Source of the DNA: CANQBR01 sp964641395
GTDB taxonomy: Bacteria; Bacillota; Negativicutes; Acidaminococcales; Acidaminococcaceae
Direction: 5' to 3'
Length of the DNA: 64,000 nt
Assembly (NCBI GenBank): GCA_964641395.1
Contig: CAZXKQ010000004.1
Location: forward strand, 1-64,000
Every line of letters begins with the position of its first letter. Positions within the stretch are counted from its first letter, which is position 1. Made by a program: the position numbers and the translations under genes. Shown here one piece after another: positions 25,349-33,454 of the stretch. The notes beneath the pieces were generated by a model. The model was not told the DNA's origin. It searched no databases and saw nothing but the letters and a program-made list of their open reading frames with translations.

Positions 25349-26227
25349 TTATTTCACTACCTTGCTCCCCCTCAGCAGCAGCCACAGCGGGCCGGCTAGG
25401 AAGACAGAGGTGTAGAAGCCGCTGGTAAAGCCTACCAGCATGGCGAAGGAAAAGTTGCGGATAGTTTCCCCGCCGAAGAGGAAGATGGAGATGATGGCGA
25501 AGAGGGAGGTACCTACGGTGTAACAGCTGCGGGCCATGGTCTGCCAGATGGAATGGTCGATCATCTCCCCCAGGCTCTCGCTGCGCCGCCGCAGCTTCAG
25601 ATTCTCCCGGATGCGGTCGAAGATAACGATGGTGCCGTTGATGGAATAGCCCACCACCGTCAAAAGGGCGGCCACGAAGGAGGAGTCCATCTCCAGCTGC
25701 AGCAGGGAGAAGTAGCTGAGGGTGACGGACACGTCCACCATGAGGGCGATGATGGCGGCGATGGCGAACTTAAACTGGAAGCGGAAGGTGATGTAGGCGA
25801 TCATCAGCAGCCAGCTGAGGACGATGGCCAGCACTGCCTGCTGGATCAGCTCTCCGCCGATGGTGGCGCCTACCTGCTCCACCCGCTTAATCTCGAAGTC
25901 CCCCAGCTTGCCCTGTAAGTCCCCCATCACCTGGCGGCGGGCCTCATCCCCGATGACCGGGGTGCGGATCAGCACGGCCTCTGCCTTTTCTGCCGCCCCG
26001 TCGCTGGTCTCCAGCTGGATGATGGCGTTGCCTAGGTCGTGGTCCTTCAGCACCTCCCGCACCTCGGCCACCGCCACCGGCCGCTGAAAGGCCAGGTCCA
26101 TGATGCTGCCGCCGGTGAAGTCGATGCCTAGGTTGAAGCCCCTGAAGATCATGGAGCCGAAGCCTACCAGGAGGAAGCTGATGGTGATGGCGAAGAAGAT
26201 CTTGTAGTGCTTGGTAATGGAAAACAT
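25349..26227 (-). CDS. secF: Protein translocase subunit SecF
   Basis: 292 aa, six membrane helices. FRGFNLGIDFTGGS, the IVLSWLLMIAYITFRFQFKFA segment, VGYSINGTIVIFDRIREN and SFAMLVGFTSGFYTSVFLAGP are SecF hallmarks. With SecD it uses the proton gradient to help Sec export. The ATG at 26227 touches the secD stop; a GTG one codon earlier has slightly better spacing to GGAGG. Confidence 0.96.
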   Translation of the reverse strand: MFSITKHYKIFFAITISFLLVGFGSMIFRGFNLGIDFTGGSIMDLAFQRPVAVAEVREVLKDHDLGNAIIQLETSDGAAEKAEAVLIRTPVIGDEARRQVMGDLQGKLGDFEIKRVEQVGATIGGELIQQAVLAIVLSWLLMIAYITFRFQFKFAIAAIIALMVDVSVTLSYFSLLQLEMDSSFVAALLTVVGYSINGTIVIFDRIRENLKLRRRSESLGEMIDHSIWQTMARSCYTVGTSLFAIISIFLFGGETIRNFSFAMLVGFTSGFYTSVFLAGPLWLLLRGSKVVK

Positions 26228-27468
26228 CACTGGGCCACCTCCTCTTTAGCAGGGGCCTTCATGCCGATGCCGTACCACAGGGGGCTCTTGGCCACCCCGC
26301 TGAAGACCAGGAAGTGGAGTAAGAACTTAGTCACCGTAATGGCGGAGAACATGCTGAGCACGGTGCCCAGGGCCAGGGTGACGGCAAAGCCCTTGATCGG
26401 GCCGGTGCCTAGGTAGAAGAGGACGGCTGCCGCCATAATGGTGGTCAGGTTGGAGTCGAAGATGGTGACGAAGGCCCGGCCGAAGCCGGCGTCCATGGCG
26501 CTACGCAGGGTACGGCCCCGCTTCAACTCTTCCTTAAAACGCTCGAAGATCAGCACGTTGGCATCCACCGCCATGCCGATGGAGAGGATGATGCCGGCGA
26601 TGCCCGGCAGGGTGAGGGTGGCGTTGAGGTAGCGCATCACCAAGAGCAGGAGGATTACATAGAGCAACAGGGCGATGTCTGCCACCAGGCCGGAGAGGCG
26701 GTAGAAGAGGAGCATGAAGATGAAGACCCCGGCGATGCCGATGGTGAAGGCCTTCACCGACTTATCCTTAGAGTCCTGCCCCAGGGTGGGGCCTACGGTG
26801 CGGTTCTCCAACATCTCTATCTTCACCGGCAGGGAGCCACTGCGCAGCAAGATGGCCAGCTGCTCTGCCTCCTCCATAGTGCGGGAGCCGGTGATCTGGG
26901 CCCGGCCGCCGGTAATAGCCTCCTGCACTACCGGAGCGGTGAGCACCTCCCCGTCTAACTCGATGGCTATCTGCCGGCCTACGTTGCGGGCGGTGAGCTC
27001 GGCAAACTTCTTGCCCCCCTCATCGTTAAATTCCAGGGAGACGACCGCCGCATTGCCCTGGGAGATCTGGCCCCGGGCGTCCTTCAGATCCCGGCCGGAG
27101 AGGACTACGTTGCCCCTGTCGTCCTTAAACTGCAGCAGGGCGGTCTTGCCTAGCATGGCGATGGCCTTTTCCGGATCCTTCACCCCAGGCAGCTCCACGA
27201 TGATCCTGTCCTTGCCCTGGCGCTGCACCACCGGCTCCGTCAAGCCTAGCTCGTTCACCCGGCGCTCGATGATCTTCACCGCCCTGTTCACTGCGTCATC
27301 GTCCACCTTCAGCTCCGGGGTGTCCACTGCCTGGAGCACCACGTGGGTGCCTCCCTGCAGGTCCAGGCCCTGCTTGATGGAATTAGCCAGGGGGGAAATA
27401 TAGACCAAGAAGCCCCCTACGATGGCCAAGGCGATGATGAAGAATTTGCCAAATTCACTCCACCTCAA
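26227..27468 (-). CDS. secD: Protein translocase subunit SecD
   Basis: 413 aa, the short SecD type of Firmicutes. GLDLQGGTHVVL, ERRVNELGLTEPVVQ, VELPGVKDPEKA, AGIILSIGMAVDANVLIFER and TGPIKGFAVTLALGT are diagnostic. TTG start 8 bases after AAGGGAGG. The sequence resembles SecD of Negativicutes, including the short tail that ends near a WYG motif. Confidence 0.96.
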   Translation of the reverse strand: MRWSEFGKFFIIALAIVGGFLVYISPLANSIKQGLDLQGGTHVVLQAVDTPELKVDDDAVNRAVKIIERRVNELGLTEPVVQRQGKDRIIVELPGVKDPEKAIAMLGKTALLQFKDDRGNVVLSGRDLKDARGQISQGNAAVVSLEFNDEGGKKFAELTARNVGRQIAIELDGEVLTAPVVQEAITGGRAQITGSRTMEEAEQLAILLRSGSLPVKIEMLENRTVGPTLGQDSKDKSVKAFTIGIAGVFIFMLLFYRLSGLVADIALLLYVILLLLVMRYLNATLTLPGIAGIILSIGMAVDANVLIFERFKEELKRGRTLRSAMDAGFGRAFVTIFDSNLTTIMAAAVLFYLGTGPIKGFAVTLALGTVLSMFSAITVTKFLLHFLVFSGVAKSPLWYGIGMKAPAKEEVAQ

Positions 27469-27589
27469 AATTACAGCCTCCCTTGTCGCCGTTCTCCTTT
27501 ATTGCTTGCAAATATAAGCTTCAATACGCTTCCCCTGTCTCAATGTAGTCCTGCAGCCCCCTGCGAGCCCGACGCCCTCCTCACGGGGC

Positions 27590-28192
27590 TCAAACAGCGC
27601 CCCGACCCTCAGACTGGCAAGGCTTCCCTGGCTCTAGGAGGCCGGCCTCCGTCAGCACCCCGTCCAGGTATATATCCAGCTCCCCCATGGGCAGCCGCTC
27701 CAGCAGGAAGGAGCTGTGGCAGAGGCCCAGCTTGTAGGCCCTGCTGCAGCGGGCCAGGAAGCGGTCGTAGTAGCCGGCTCCCCGGCCCAGGCGTCCCCCC
27801 TGGGCGGTAAAGGCCAGCCCGGGCACCAAGACCAGGTCCAGCTCTTCCGGCGGACAGAAACTGCTGGGAGCAGCTACGCAGCGGATGCCGTAGCGGTCCC
27901 GGCCTAGGCCATCCAACTGGCTGAGCCGGGCCGCCTCCATCTGCCCCCCGCCGCCTACGGCCGGTACGTAGACCTCCTTGCCTGCCGCCAAGGCGGCGGC
28001 CAGGCAGGCGTCGATGTCGATTTCAGAGGTAAAAGCTAAATAGCCCATGATGCGCTTTCCCCTTTGGTAGGCGTCACAGGCTAATAAACGAGCTCCTAAG
28101 GCCCTGCTGGCAGCGGCAAGGCAGGCAGGCGCCAGGACCTGCCGCCCCAACTGCCGGCGGAGGGCGGCCTTCTCCTCAGCCAGCCCAGGCAT
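27590..28192 (-). CDS. 5-formyltetrahydrofolate cyclo-ligase family protein
   Basis: 200 aa; converts 5-formyl-THF to 5,10-methenyl-THF. KRIMGYLAFTSEIDI, VPGLAFTAQGGRLGRGAGYYDRFL (the ATP/folate glycine-rich core) and the LCHSSFLLERLP segment fit the family. It starts 2 bases after yajC. About 120 bases without a gene separate it from secD. Confidence 0.9.
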   Translation of the reverse strand: MPGLAEEKAALRRQLGRQVLAPACLAAASRALGARLLACDAYQRGKRIMGYLAFTSEIDIDACLAAALAAGKEVYVPAVGGGGQMEAARLSQLDGLGRDRYGIRCVAAPSSFCPPEELDLVLVPGLAFTAQGGRLGRGAGYYDRFLARCSRAYKLGLCHSSFLLERLPMGELDIYLDGVLTEAGLLEPGKPCQSEGRGAV

Positions 28193-28194
28193 CC

Positions 28195-28473
28195 TCAGTT
28201 AGTAGGCTGCAAGCCGCTGACGGCGGTGCGGGTAAAGGTCATCTCTACCCCTTCCGCCACCTCTAGCACAACCTTCTTCTCGCTGATAGCGGTAATCTTG
28301 CCGTAGACGCCGCCTATGGTGATCACGTCATCCCCTACCCTCAGGCTGTCCAGCATGCTCTGCCGCCGTTGCTGCTCCTTCTTCTGGGGCCTGTAGAGCA
28401 TGAAATAGAAGATACCGCCCATCAAGAGAAAGGGCCACAGGGTGTTGATAAGGTTCATCGGGCTACCGTCCAT
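28195..28473 (-). CDS. yajC: Preprotein translocase accessory subunit YajC
   Basis: 92 aa, one membrane helix (LWPFLLMGGIFYFML) then YRPQKKEQQRRQSML and the compact domain VGDDVITIGGVYGKI. Part of the SecDF-YajC complex. ATG 28473 lies 8 bases after GGAGG; the frame opens 10 codons earlier without a ribosome site. Confidence 0.94.
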   Translation of the reverse strand: MDGSPMNLINTLWPFLLMGGIFYFMLYRPQKKEQQRRQSMLDSLRVGDDVITIGGVYGKITAISEKKVVLEVAEGVEMTFTRTAVSGLQPTN

Positions 28474-28574
28474 CGCAAGCACCTCCGTATGAGCAATAAG
28501 CACTCCTGCGTCAGCAGGCCGGGCCGCCTAATGCAGGCTAAGCTAACTATTCGCTGTCAAGAGGGAAAATCCTT

Positions 28575-29690
28575 TTACCTACCATAGTTTTCCCAAAATC
28601 TTCGCCGATAGTCTCCAAAGGAGTCGGCGGCGATGGCCTGGCGGATCTCCGCAGCCAGGTTCAGCAGGTAATGCAGGTTGTGAATGGTCAACAGCCGCAG
28701 GGCCAGGGTCTCCTCCGCCTTGAAGAGGTGGCGGATGTAGGCCCGGGAGTAGTGGCGGCAGGTGTAGCAGCCGCAGCCCTCCTCCACCGGCAGAAAGTCC
28801 TGGGCGTAGGCTGCATTGCGCACCACCAGCCGCCCCTGGCGGGTCATGGCGGTGCCGTTGCGGGCCACCCGGGTAGGAAAGACGCAGTCCAGCATGTCCA
28901 CTCCCAGGTTCACCGCTTCCACTATGCAGTCGGCAGTGCCCACCCCCATCAGGTAGCGTGGCTTCTCCCTAGGCAGCAGCTCCGTAGTCAGGGCCAGGGT
29001 CTGGTACATCAGCCCCTTCTCCTCCCCTACGGAGAGGCCGCCGATGCCGAAGCCGGCAAAGTCCTGGGCGGCCAGCTGCTCTACGCTGAGGCGGCGCAAA
29101 TCTGGATACATGCTACCCTGGACGATGGCGAAGAGGCCCTGGTCAGGGCGGCTATGGCTGGCCAGGCAGCGGAGGGCCCAACGGCTGGTCCGCTCCGTGG
29201 AGGCCTTGGCGTACTGGTACTCTGCCGGATAGGGGATGCACTCGTCAAAGGCCATGGCGATGTCGCTGCCCAGATCCTCCTGTACCTGGGTGGCCAGCTC
29301 AGGGGAGAGGAACTGCCTGCTGCCGTCGATGTGGGAGCGGAACAGCACCCCCTCCTCGCTGATCTGTCGCAGGGGGCTGAGGGAGAAGACCTGGAAGCCG
29401 CCGCTGTCAGTGAGGATGCCCCGTTGGTAGTTCATAAAGGCGTGGAGGCCCCCCGCCTTCTTGATCAGCTGGGAGCCGGGCCGAAGGAAGAGGTGGTAGG
29501 TGTTGCTCAGGATCACCTGGCTGCCTAGCTGGTACAGTTCTTCCGGGGTGAGGGTCTTCACCGTGGCCTGGGTGCCTACCGGCATGAACATAGGGGTGGC
29601 AAAGTCCCCGTGGGGGGTGTGAAGCAGGCCCAGCCGGGCCCCTGTCTGCCTATCCTCTTTCAGCACTTCGTAGCTTATCCCTGGGGCCAT
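28575..29690 (-). CDS. tgt: Queuine/preQ1 tRNA-guanine transglycosylase
   Basis: 371 aa. Exchanges G34 for preQ1 in GUN tRNAs. MPVGTQATVKTLTPEEL, SNTYHLFLRPG, ILTDSGGFQVFSL, catalytic-region DCVFPTRVARNGTA, and the zinc site CGCYTC-x19-H. Followed by yajC after 101 bases. Confidence 0.97.
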   Translation of the reverse strand: MAPGISYEVLKEDRQTGARLGLLHTPHGDFATPMFMPVGTQATVKTLTPEELYQLGSQVILSNTYHLFLRPGSQLIKKAGGLHAFMNYQRGILTDSGGFQVFSLSPLRQISEEGVLFRSHIDGSRQFLSPELATQVQEDLGSDIAMAFDECIPYPAEYQYAKASTERTSRWALRCLASHSRPDQGLFAIVQGSMYPDLRRLSVEQLAAQDFAGFGIGGLSVGEEKGLMYQTLALTTELLPREKPRYLMGVGTADCIVEAVNLGVDMLDCVFPTRVARNGTAMTRQGRLVVRNAAYAQDFLPVEEGCGCYTCRHYSRAYIRHLFKAEETLALRLLTIHNLHYLLNLAAEIRQAIAADSFGDYRRRFWENYGR

Positions 29691-29725
29691 GCTCCCTCCT
29701 CAGCGCCGCAGGGCGGCGCCGTCAG

Positions 29726-30934
29726 TTAAAAATACTCGTTGATCCAGGTCCTGGCCTTAGGCAGCAGGGCCTCTAAGAGGGCCAGCCTCCCCTCCCGGCC
29801 GGGGGCCGCCGTCAAGCGGCCGGCCCGGTACAGCTCCGTGGCGCTGTAGGTGCCGAAGTAGAGCTGGCAGAAACTGTCCACCCCCAGGCTGAGGTCCTCC
29901 CCCTCTGAGGCGGCCTGGACTTCCAGGCGGCCTGGGGCCAGGTTCAGAAGCAACAACTGGTTATTCTCTTGGAGGAAATCATCCTTGATCCGCAGGGTGA
30001 GGCTGCCCTCGGGCAGGTCCTCCCTGGCCGGCAGGGCCTGGAGGGCGGCCCGGGGATTGAGGCAGCGGGCCATCATGAAGGGGGCCAGGCTGCCGCTGGC
30101 CTGCTGCTGGGGCAGGTAGAGGTAGGTGAGATCGTCCGCCGCAGCTAGATAGTCCAATTTAGTAGCGGAGCTGGCATGGCCTACGGCATAGCGGAGCAGG
30201 GCTAGCTGGGCCTGAGGCCGGAGACTGGCCAGCTCCTGGATCTGGAAGGAGCCCTCCCGCAGCTGGTAGAACATGTAGCCGCAGGCCTCCTCCCCCCGGC
30301 GGACCAGCACCCTCTCCACCCCTTCCAGGGCCTGCACCGCCAGCAGCTTCCGCCACTGCTCCGGGCCGCGGAGGGGGACGCCGTTGAAGCCCTGGCTGTA
30401 GGCCTCGTAGAGGGGGGCCAGCGCCGCCTCCGCCTCCGCCTCCGGCAGCCGCTCCAACTGGTAGTCCGGCCCCGGCTGGGGCAGGCAGTGGTCCAAGAGG
30501 GCTAGATCCAAGTGGTAGTGGTGGCGCAGGTAGCAGTAGGCGAAGCGGTAAGGCTGGTAGAGGCCGGCGTACACCGGCAGCAAGAGGGCGAAGAGTCTGC
30601 CCTGGGCGCGGAGCAGGCTGCACACCTGCAGCACCAGCTCCCGTAAGAGGCCCCGGCCCCGCAGCTCTGGGGCCACCGCCAGGCCTACCAGGTAGGGGAC
30701 GGGCAGCTGCCGCCCCCGCAGCCTCAGCTGGTAGGGGTTGAGGTGGGCCATGCTGGCCAGGGCCTCCCCCCTTCCCAGGGGGCGGAAACCGCCGATCACC
30801 GTATTTTCTTGACAGCAGTAGCAGTGGAAGTAGTAGCGGAAGAAGGGGTCCTCCCTTTTCTCAAAGCAGTAGTCCCACAGCTCTTCCAGCTGGGGCAGCC
30901 CTTCCCGGCCTACTTCCCTGTATGTTATGTCCAT
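29726..30934 (-). CDS. Eis-like GNAT N-acetyltransferase
   Basis: 402 aa. Two tandem GNAT-like halves with a C-terminal SCP2-like part, as in the Eis family. Acetyl-CoA loop: VGLAVAPELRGRGLL; nearby LLPVYAGLYQPYRFAYCY is characteristic. Eis proteins acetylate amines on varied substrates; the substrate here is unknown. It begins 7 bases after a DUF2156 gene and looks translationally linked to it, so it may act on the same molecule. Pro-, Leu- and Gln-rich composition is normal for this GC-rich genome. Confidence 0.85.
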   Translation of the reverse strand: MDITYREVGREGLPQLEELWDYCFEKREDPFFRYYFHCYCCQENTVIGGFRPLGRGEALASMAHLNPYQLRLRGRQLPVPYLVGLAVAPELRGRGLLRELVLQVCSLLRAQGRLFALLLPVYAGLYQPYRFAYCYLRHHYHLDLALLDHCLPQPGPDYQLERLPEAEAEAALAPLYEAYSQGFNGVPLRGPEQWRKLLAVQALEGVERVLVRRGEEACGYMFYQLREGSFQIQELASLRPQAQLALLRYAVGHASSATKLDYLAAADDLTYLYLPQQQASGSLAPFMMARCLNPRAALQALPAREDLPEGSLTLRIKDDFLQENNQLLLLNLAPGRLEVQAASEGEDLSLGVDSFCQLYFGTYSATELYRAGRLTAAPGREGRLALLEALLPKARTWINEYF

Positions 30935-30941
30935 AGGCGCC

Positions 30942-31820
30942 TCAGTAGCGACAGGAATATTTTTCGATCATAAATTCTGGGTGGAGGGCCTGCTTAGCCT
31001 GGCGCAGGGCCTGGTTGCCCATGTCCTCCTCCCGGTTCAAATAGGTCACATCCCCCCACAGCTGTTGGGCGCAGTCCTTGCAGATGGCGGTGTAGAGGCC
31101 CCGGATGGCCGGGTTGGCCTTCTCCACGTGGAGCACTGCCGTGTCCTCATTGATCTTGCTGCCGTAGCTGAAGGCCTGGATGCGGCCGTCGATGCGGATC
31201 AATCCCCCCCGCAGACCCAGGGCGGTGAAGTTGGAGAGGGCCCGGAAGATGGCCAGCCGCTCCTCCCCGATAGAGGGATCGTGGATGGCCCGCCAATCGC
31301 ACCAGGCGTAGGCGAAGCTCAGGCACTCGTGGAGGCTGTCCGCCGTAATAGGCTCGAAGACGTAGTTTGGCTGCTCCCGGACAAAGGCGTTGTAGTGGTT
31401 CTTCTGGCCGTGGAGCTTGCGGCCGGAGAGGGTGGCCAGCTTCTCCCGTAGGTAGACGTAGTCCCAGTTGTCCCGGTCCGTCTCAAAGACTAAGCCGGGC
31501 AGGGCCTGTTCCAGCCGCTCCTTGGCCCTCTGGCCAATGCCGTGGAGGGCGAAGGACTGGCCTTCGTAGGCCTTGACGGCCTCCAGCACCTGGGGCAGCG
31601 CCTCCGTCCTCCCCCCCAGCGGGGGCAGGAAGAAGTCCACTCCTCCCCGCTTCACCCGCACCAGCAGGAAGCCCTGGTACTGGCACCAGTAGATGTGGTA
31701 GCAGTCCTGCCAGATGAAGAGGTTGCTGAAGGCCCGCTCGCTGGCCCGCTCCCCTGCCTCCCGCAGGTAGCCGTCCAGCAGAGGCTTATCCGCCAGGGTT
31801 ATTTCATTAAAGATTAAAAT
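30942..31820 (-). CDS. DUF2156 (phosphatidylglycerol lysyltransferase C-terminal-like) protein, probable AUU start
   Basis: The usual start codons allow only a 239-aa frame from a GTG at 31661, but the conserved DUF2156 N-terminus (ITLADKPLLDGYL, then SNLFIWQDCYHIYWCQYQG) is encoded in frame upstream of it. Back to the in-frame TAG at 31851-31853, no ATG, GTG or TTG exists before these motifs. An ATT at 31818-31820 sits 8 bases after GGAAGGGGG and gives 292 aa, the family's normal length. The C-terminus has LHVEKANPAIRGLYTAICKD and YLNREEDMG, typical of the fold that binds aminoacyl-tRNA in lysyl-phosphatidylglycerol synthases. Membrane helices of MprF are absent, so a soluble transferase is likely; substrate unknown. 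Confidence 0.8.
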   Translation of the reverse strand: MLIFNEITLADKPLLDGYLREAGERASERAFSNLFIWQDCYHIYWCQYQGFLLVRVKRGGVDFFLPPLGGRTEALPQVLEAVKAYEGQSFALHGIGQRAKERLEQALPGLVFETDRDNWDYVYLREKLATLSGRKLHGQKNHYNAFVREQPNYVFEPITADSLHECLSFAYAWCDWRAIHDPSIGEERLAIFRALSNFTALGLRGGLIRIDGRIQAFSYGSKINEDTAVLHVEKANPAIRGLYTAICKDCAQQLWGDVTYLNREEDMGNQALRQAKQALHPEFMIEKYSCRY

Positions 31821-31854
31821 AGCTAAGACCCCCTTCCGGGCATCCTTCCCCTAT

Positions 31855-32406
31855 CTATCCCACCGCCCCTCTGTCTAAGAGGCGGCGTACCTTTCCGGCC
31901 ATATAACAGCCCAGGCAGCCAGTGACGAACTGGGGCAGGGTCATGGCCCACAGCACTGCCTGCCGCAGGCCCTCCTCCCTCACCGCCGCCAGCTCCAGGG
32001 CCAGCAGGGCGGCTCCCAACATACACAGGCTCTTGGCCAAAGGGGGCATAAGGCAGAGGGCTGCCTGCCGGAGGGGGCCTGGCAGCCGGAACCTCCCCCA
32101 ACTATCCAGGGCGGCCACCACGCCGCAGAAACAGCAGTTGCCCGCCATAACCACCGGTATCAACACCACCAGGGCCAGCTGCCCCTGTAAGTAGGCGGTG
32201 CAGGGCAGCAGGCAGGCCAGCAGCAGGGCTGTAGGCAGGCCGCAGCAGGCCCAGCTCACCACTAACAGCAGGTGCACCAGGCTGCCGATGAGGAAGGTGC
32301 TGAGGAAGAGGGGCAGGGGCAAAAAGAGGCGCAGGCTCTGGACAGCCAGGGCCAGGCCTAGGAGCAGGGCCCCCCGAAGGTAGCGGACCAGGCTCTCGTG
32401 CTTCAT
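31855..32406 (-). CDS. Multi-pass membrane protein, unknown function
   Basis: 183 aa, about five hydrophobic segments, few charges. Patterns such as LFLPLPLFLSTFLIGSLVH and YLQGQLALVVLIPVVMAGN, with Pro-Leu-Pro and Gly-Asn turns, recall small-molecule uptake proteins such as ECF S-components, but I cannot place it. Its ATG overlaps the upstream aminotransferase-like stop (ATGA), so its expression is coupled to that protein. Confidence 0.6.
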   Translation of the reverse strand: MKHESLVRYLRGALLLGLALAVQSLRLFLPLPLFLSTFLIGSLVHLLLVVSWACCGLPTALLLACLLPCTAYLQGQLALVVLIPVVMAGNCCFCGVVAALDSWGRFRLPGPLRQAALCLMPPLAKSLCMLGAALLALELAAVREEGLRQAVLWAMTLPQFVTGCLGCYMAGKVRRLLDRGAVG

Positions 32407-33275
32407 GCCGGCCGAGGGCACTCCTTGGCTACAAAGGCCTCATAGGCCTCCTGCAGCTGCTGGACCAGGGGGCCGGGCCGGCCCTGGTTGATGAAGGAGC
32501 GGTCCAGCTTCCTCACCGGCAGGAACTCGTAGCTGGGGCTGCAGATGAAGGCCTCCTCCGCCTGGAGGGCGAAGTCCGCAGCGAAGGGCCGCTCGATGAG
32601 CTGCAGGTCTAGATCCGGGGCCAGCCGCTCCTTTAACAGCCGCCGGGTAATATTCTTGTGAATGAGGGGCCCTTCCGGATAGGTCCAGAGGAGGCCGTCC
32701 TTCACGATGAAGAAGCTGGCCTCCGTGGTCTCAGTGAGCTTCCCCTGCCGCACGAAGAGGGCGTCAAAGGCCCGGGAGACTGCCGCCTCCTGCCGGGCCA
32801 GCACCTCCGGCAGCCGGTTGAGACTGTTTACGTCTAGGCGCTGCCAGCGCACATCCTCCTTGGTCACCAGGTTGACCCCCTGCTGCCGCTGCCGGGCCAG
32901 GGCCTCCCTGTCCACCGGCAGGGTGTACATGGTGAGGCTGGGCACCACCATCTCTGGAAAGGCCAGGCTGTAGGGGCCGCTGCCCCGGGTCACCTGGGTG
33001 TAGACCAGGCAGTTTTGCTGGCCGCTGGCCGCCAGCAGCTGCTCGTGAAAGTCTACCAACTCTTCCAACATGTAGACCATAGGTATCTTGAGGGCGATGA
33101 GGGAGGCCAGCAGGTTGTTCATGTGGGGCAGGAGGGCGAAGCAGCGGCCGTTATAGACAGGGGTGATTTCATAGGCCCCATCCCCGAAGCTAGCCCCCCT
33201 GTCCCCTAGGGGCTGGGAGGCCTCGGCCAGAGGCAGCACCTCTCCGTCGAGTAAGACCAGCGCCGGACTATCCAT
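32403..33275 (-). CDS. Class IV aminotransferase homologue (D-amino-acid aminotransferase type) lacking the PLP lysine
   Basis: 290 aa with fold-type IV landmarks: GDRGASFGDGAYEI, VYTQVTRGSGPY, LDVNSLNRLPEVLARQEA, LTETTEASFFIVKDGLLWT, LIHKNITRRLL. In D-amino-acid aminotransferases the third motif reads DIKSLN and its Lys forms the Schiff base with PLP; here it is Asn (codon AAC near 32827). The R-x-H carboxylate trap after TRG is replaced (PYSL), and the Gly of the GITR phosphate loop is Asn. The protein is full length with an intact frame and good ribosome site, so it is not a decayed gene. Probably not a transaminase; possibly a binding or regulatory protein. Confidence 0.85.
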   Translation of the reverse strand: MDSPALVLLDGEVLPLAEASQPLGDRGASFGDGAYEITPVYNGRCFALLPHMNNLLASLIALKIPMVYMLEELVDFHEQLLAASGQQNCLVYTQVTRGSGPYSLAFPEMVVPSLTMYTLPVDREALARQRQQGVNLVTKEDVRWQRLDVNSLNRLPEVLARQEAAVSRAFDALFVRQGKLTETTEASFFIVKDGLLWTYPEGPLIHKNITRRLLKERLAPDLDLQLIERPFAADFALQAEEAFICSPSYEFLPVRKLDRSFINQGRPGPLVQQLQEAYEAFVAKECPRPA

Positions 33276-33356
33276 AATAAGCCTCCTCTATGTTCCACTC
33301 TCTTAAAAAAGCTGTAATTTTCCTTAAAGCCTATCGCCTGGGCCCCTGAGATATTG

Positions 33357-33362
33357 TATAAT
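33357..33362 (+). promoter_or_regulatory. Possible -10 element before the antiporter gene
   Basis: TATAAT on the plus strand 92 bases before the antiporter start. No convincing -35 stands 16-18 bases upstream, so this is tentative. Confidence 0.3.
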
Positions 33363-33454
33363 GGGGAAGAGAAAACAGGCAGCCTTAGGCGATACGGGAT
33401 AATTGTACCATACTTTTCCTCTTTTGTCTGCCCTTCTTGGAGGATAGTGGGAAA

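Noticed and set aside
30942..31661. DUF2156 gene as a truncated or frameshifted pseudogene
   Set aside because: The missing N-terminus is encoded in the same frame without a stop; only a standard start codon is lacking, and a ribosome site fits AUU.
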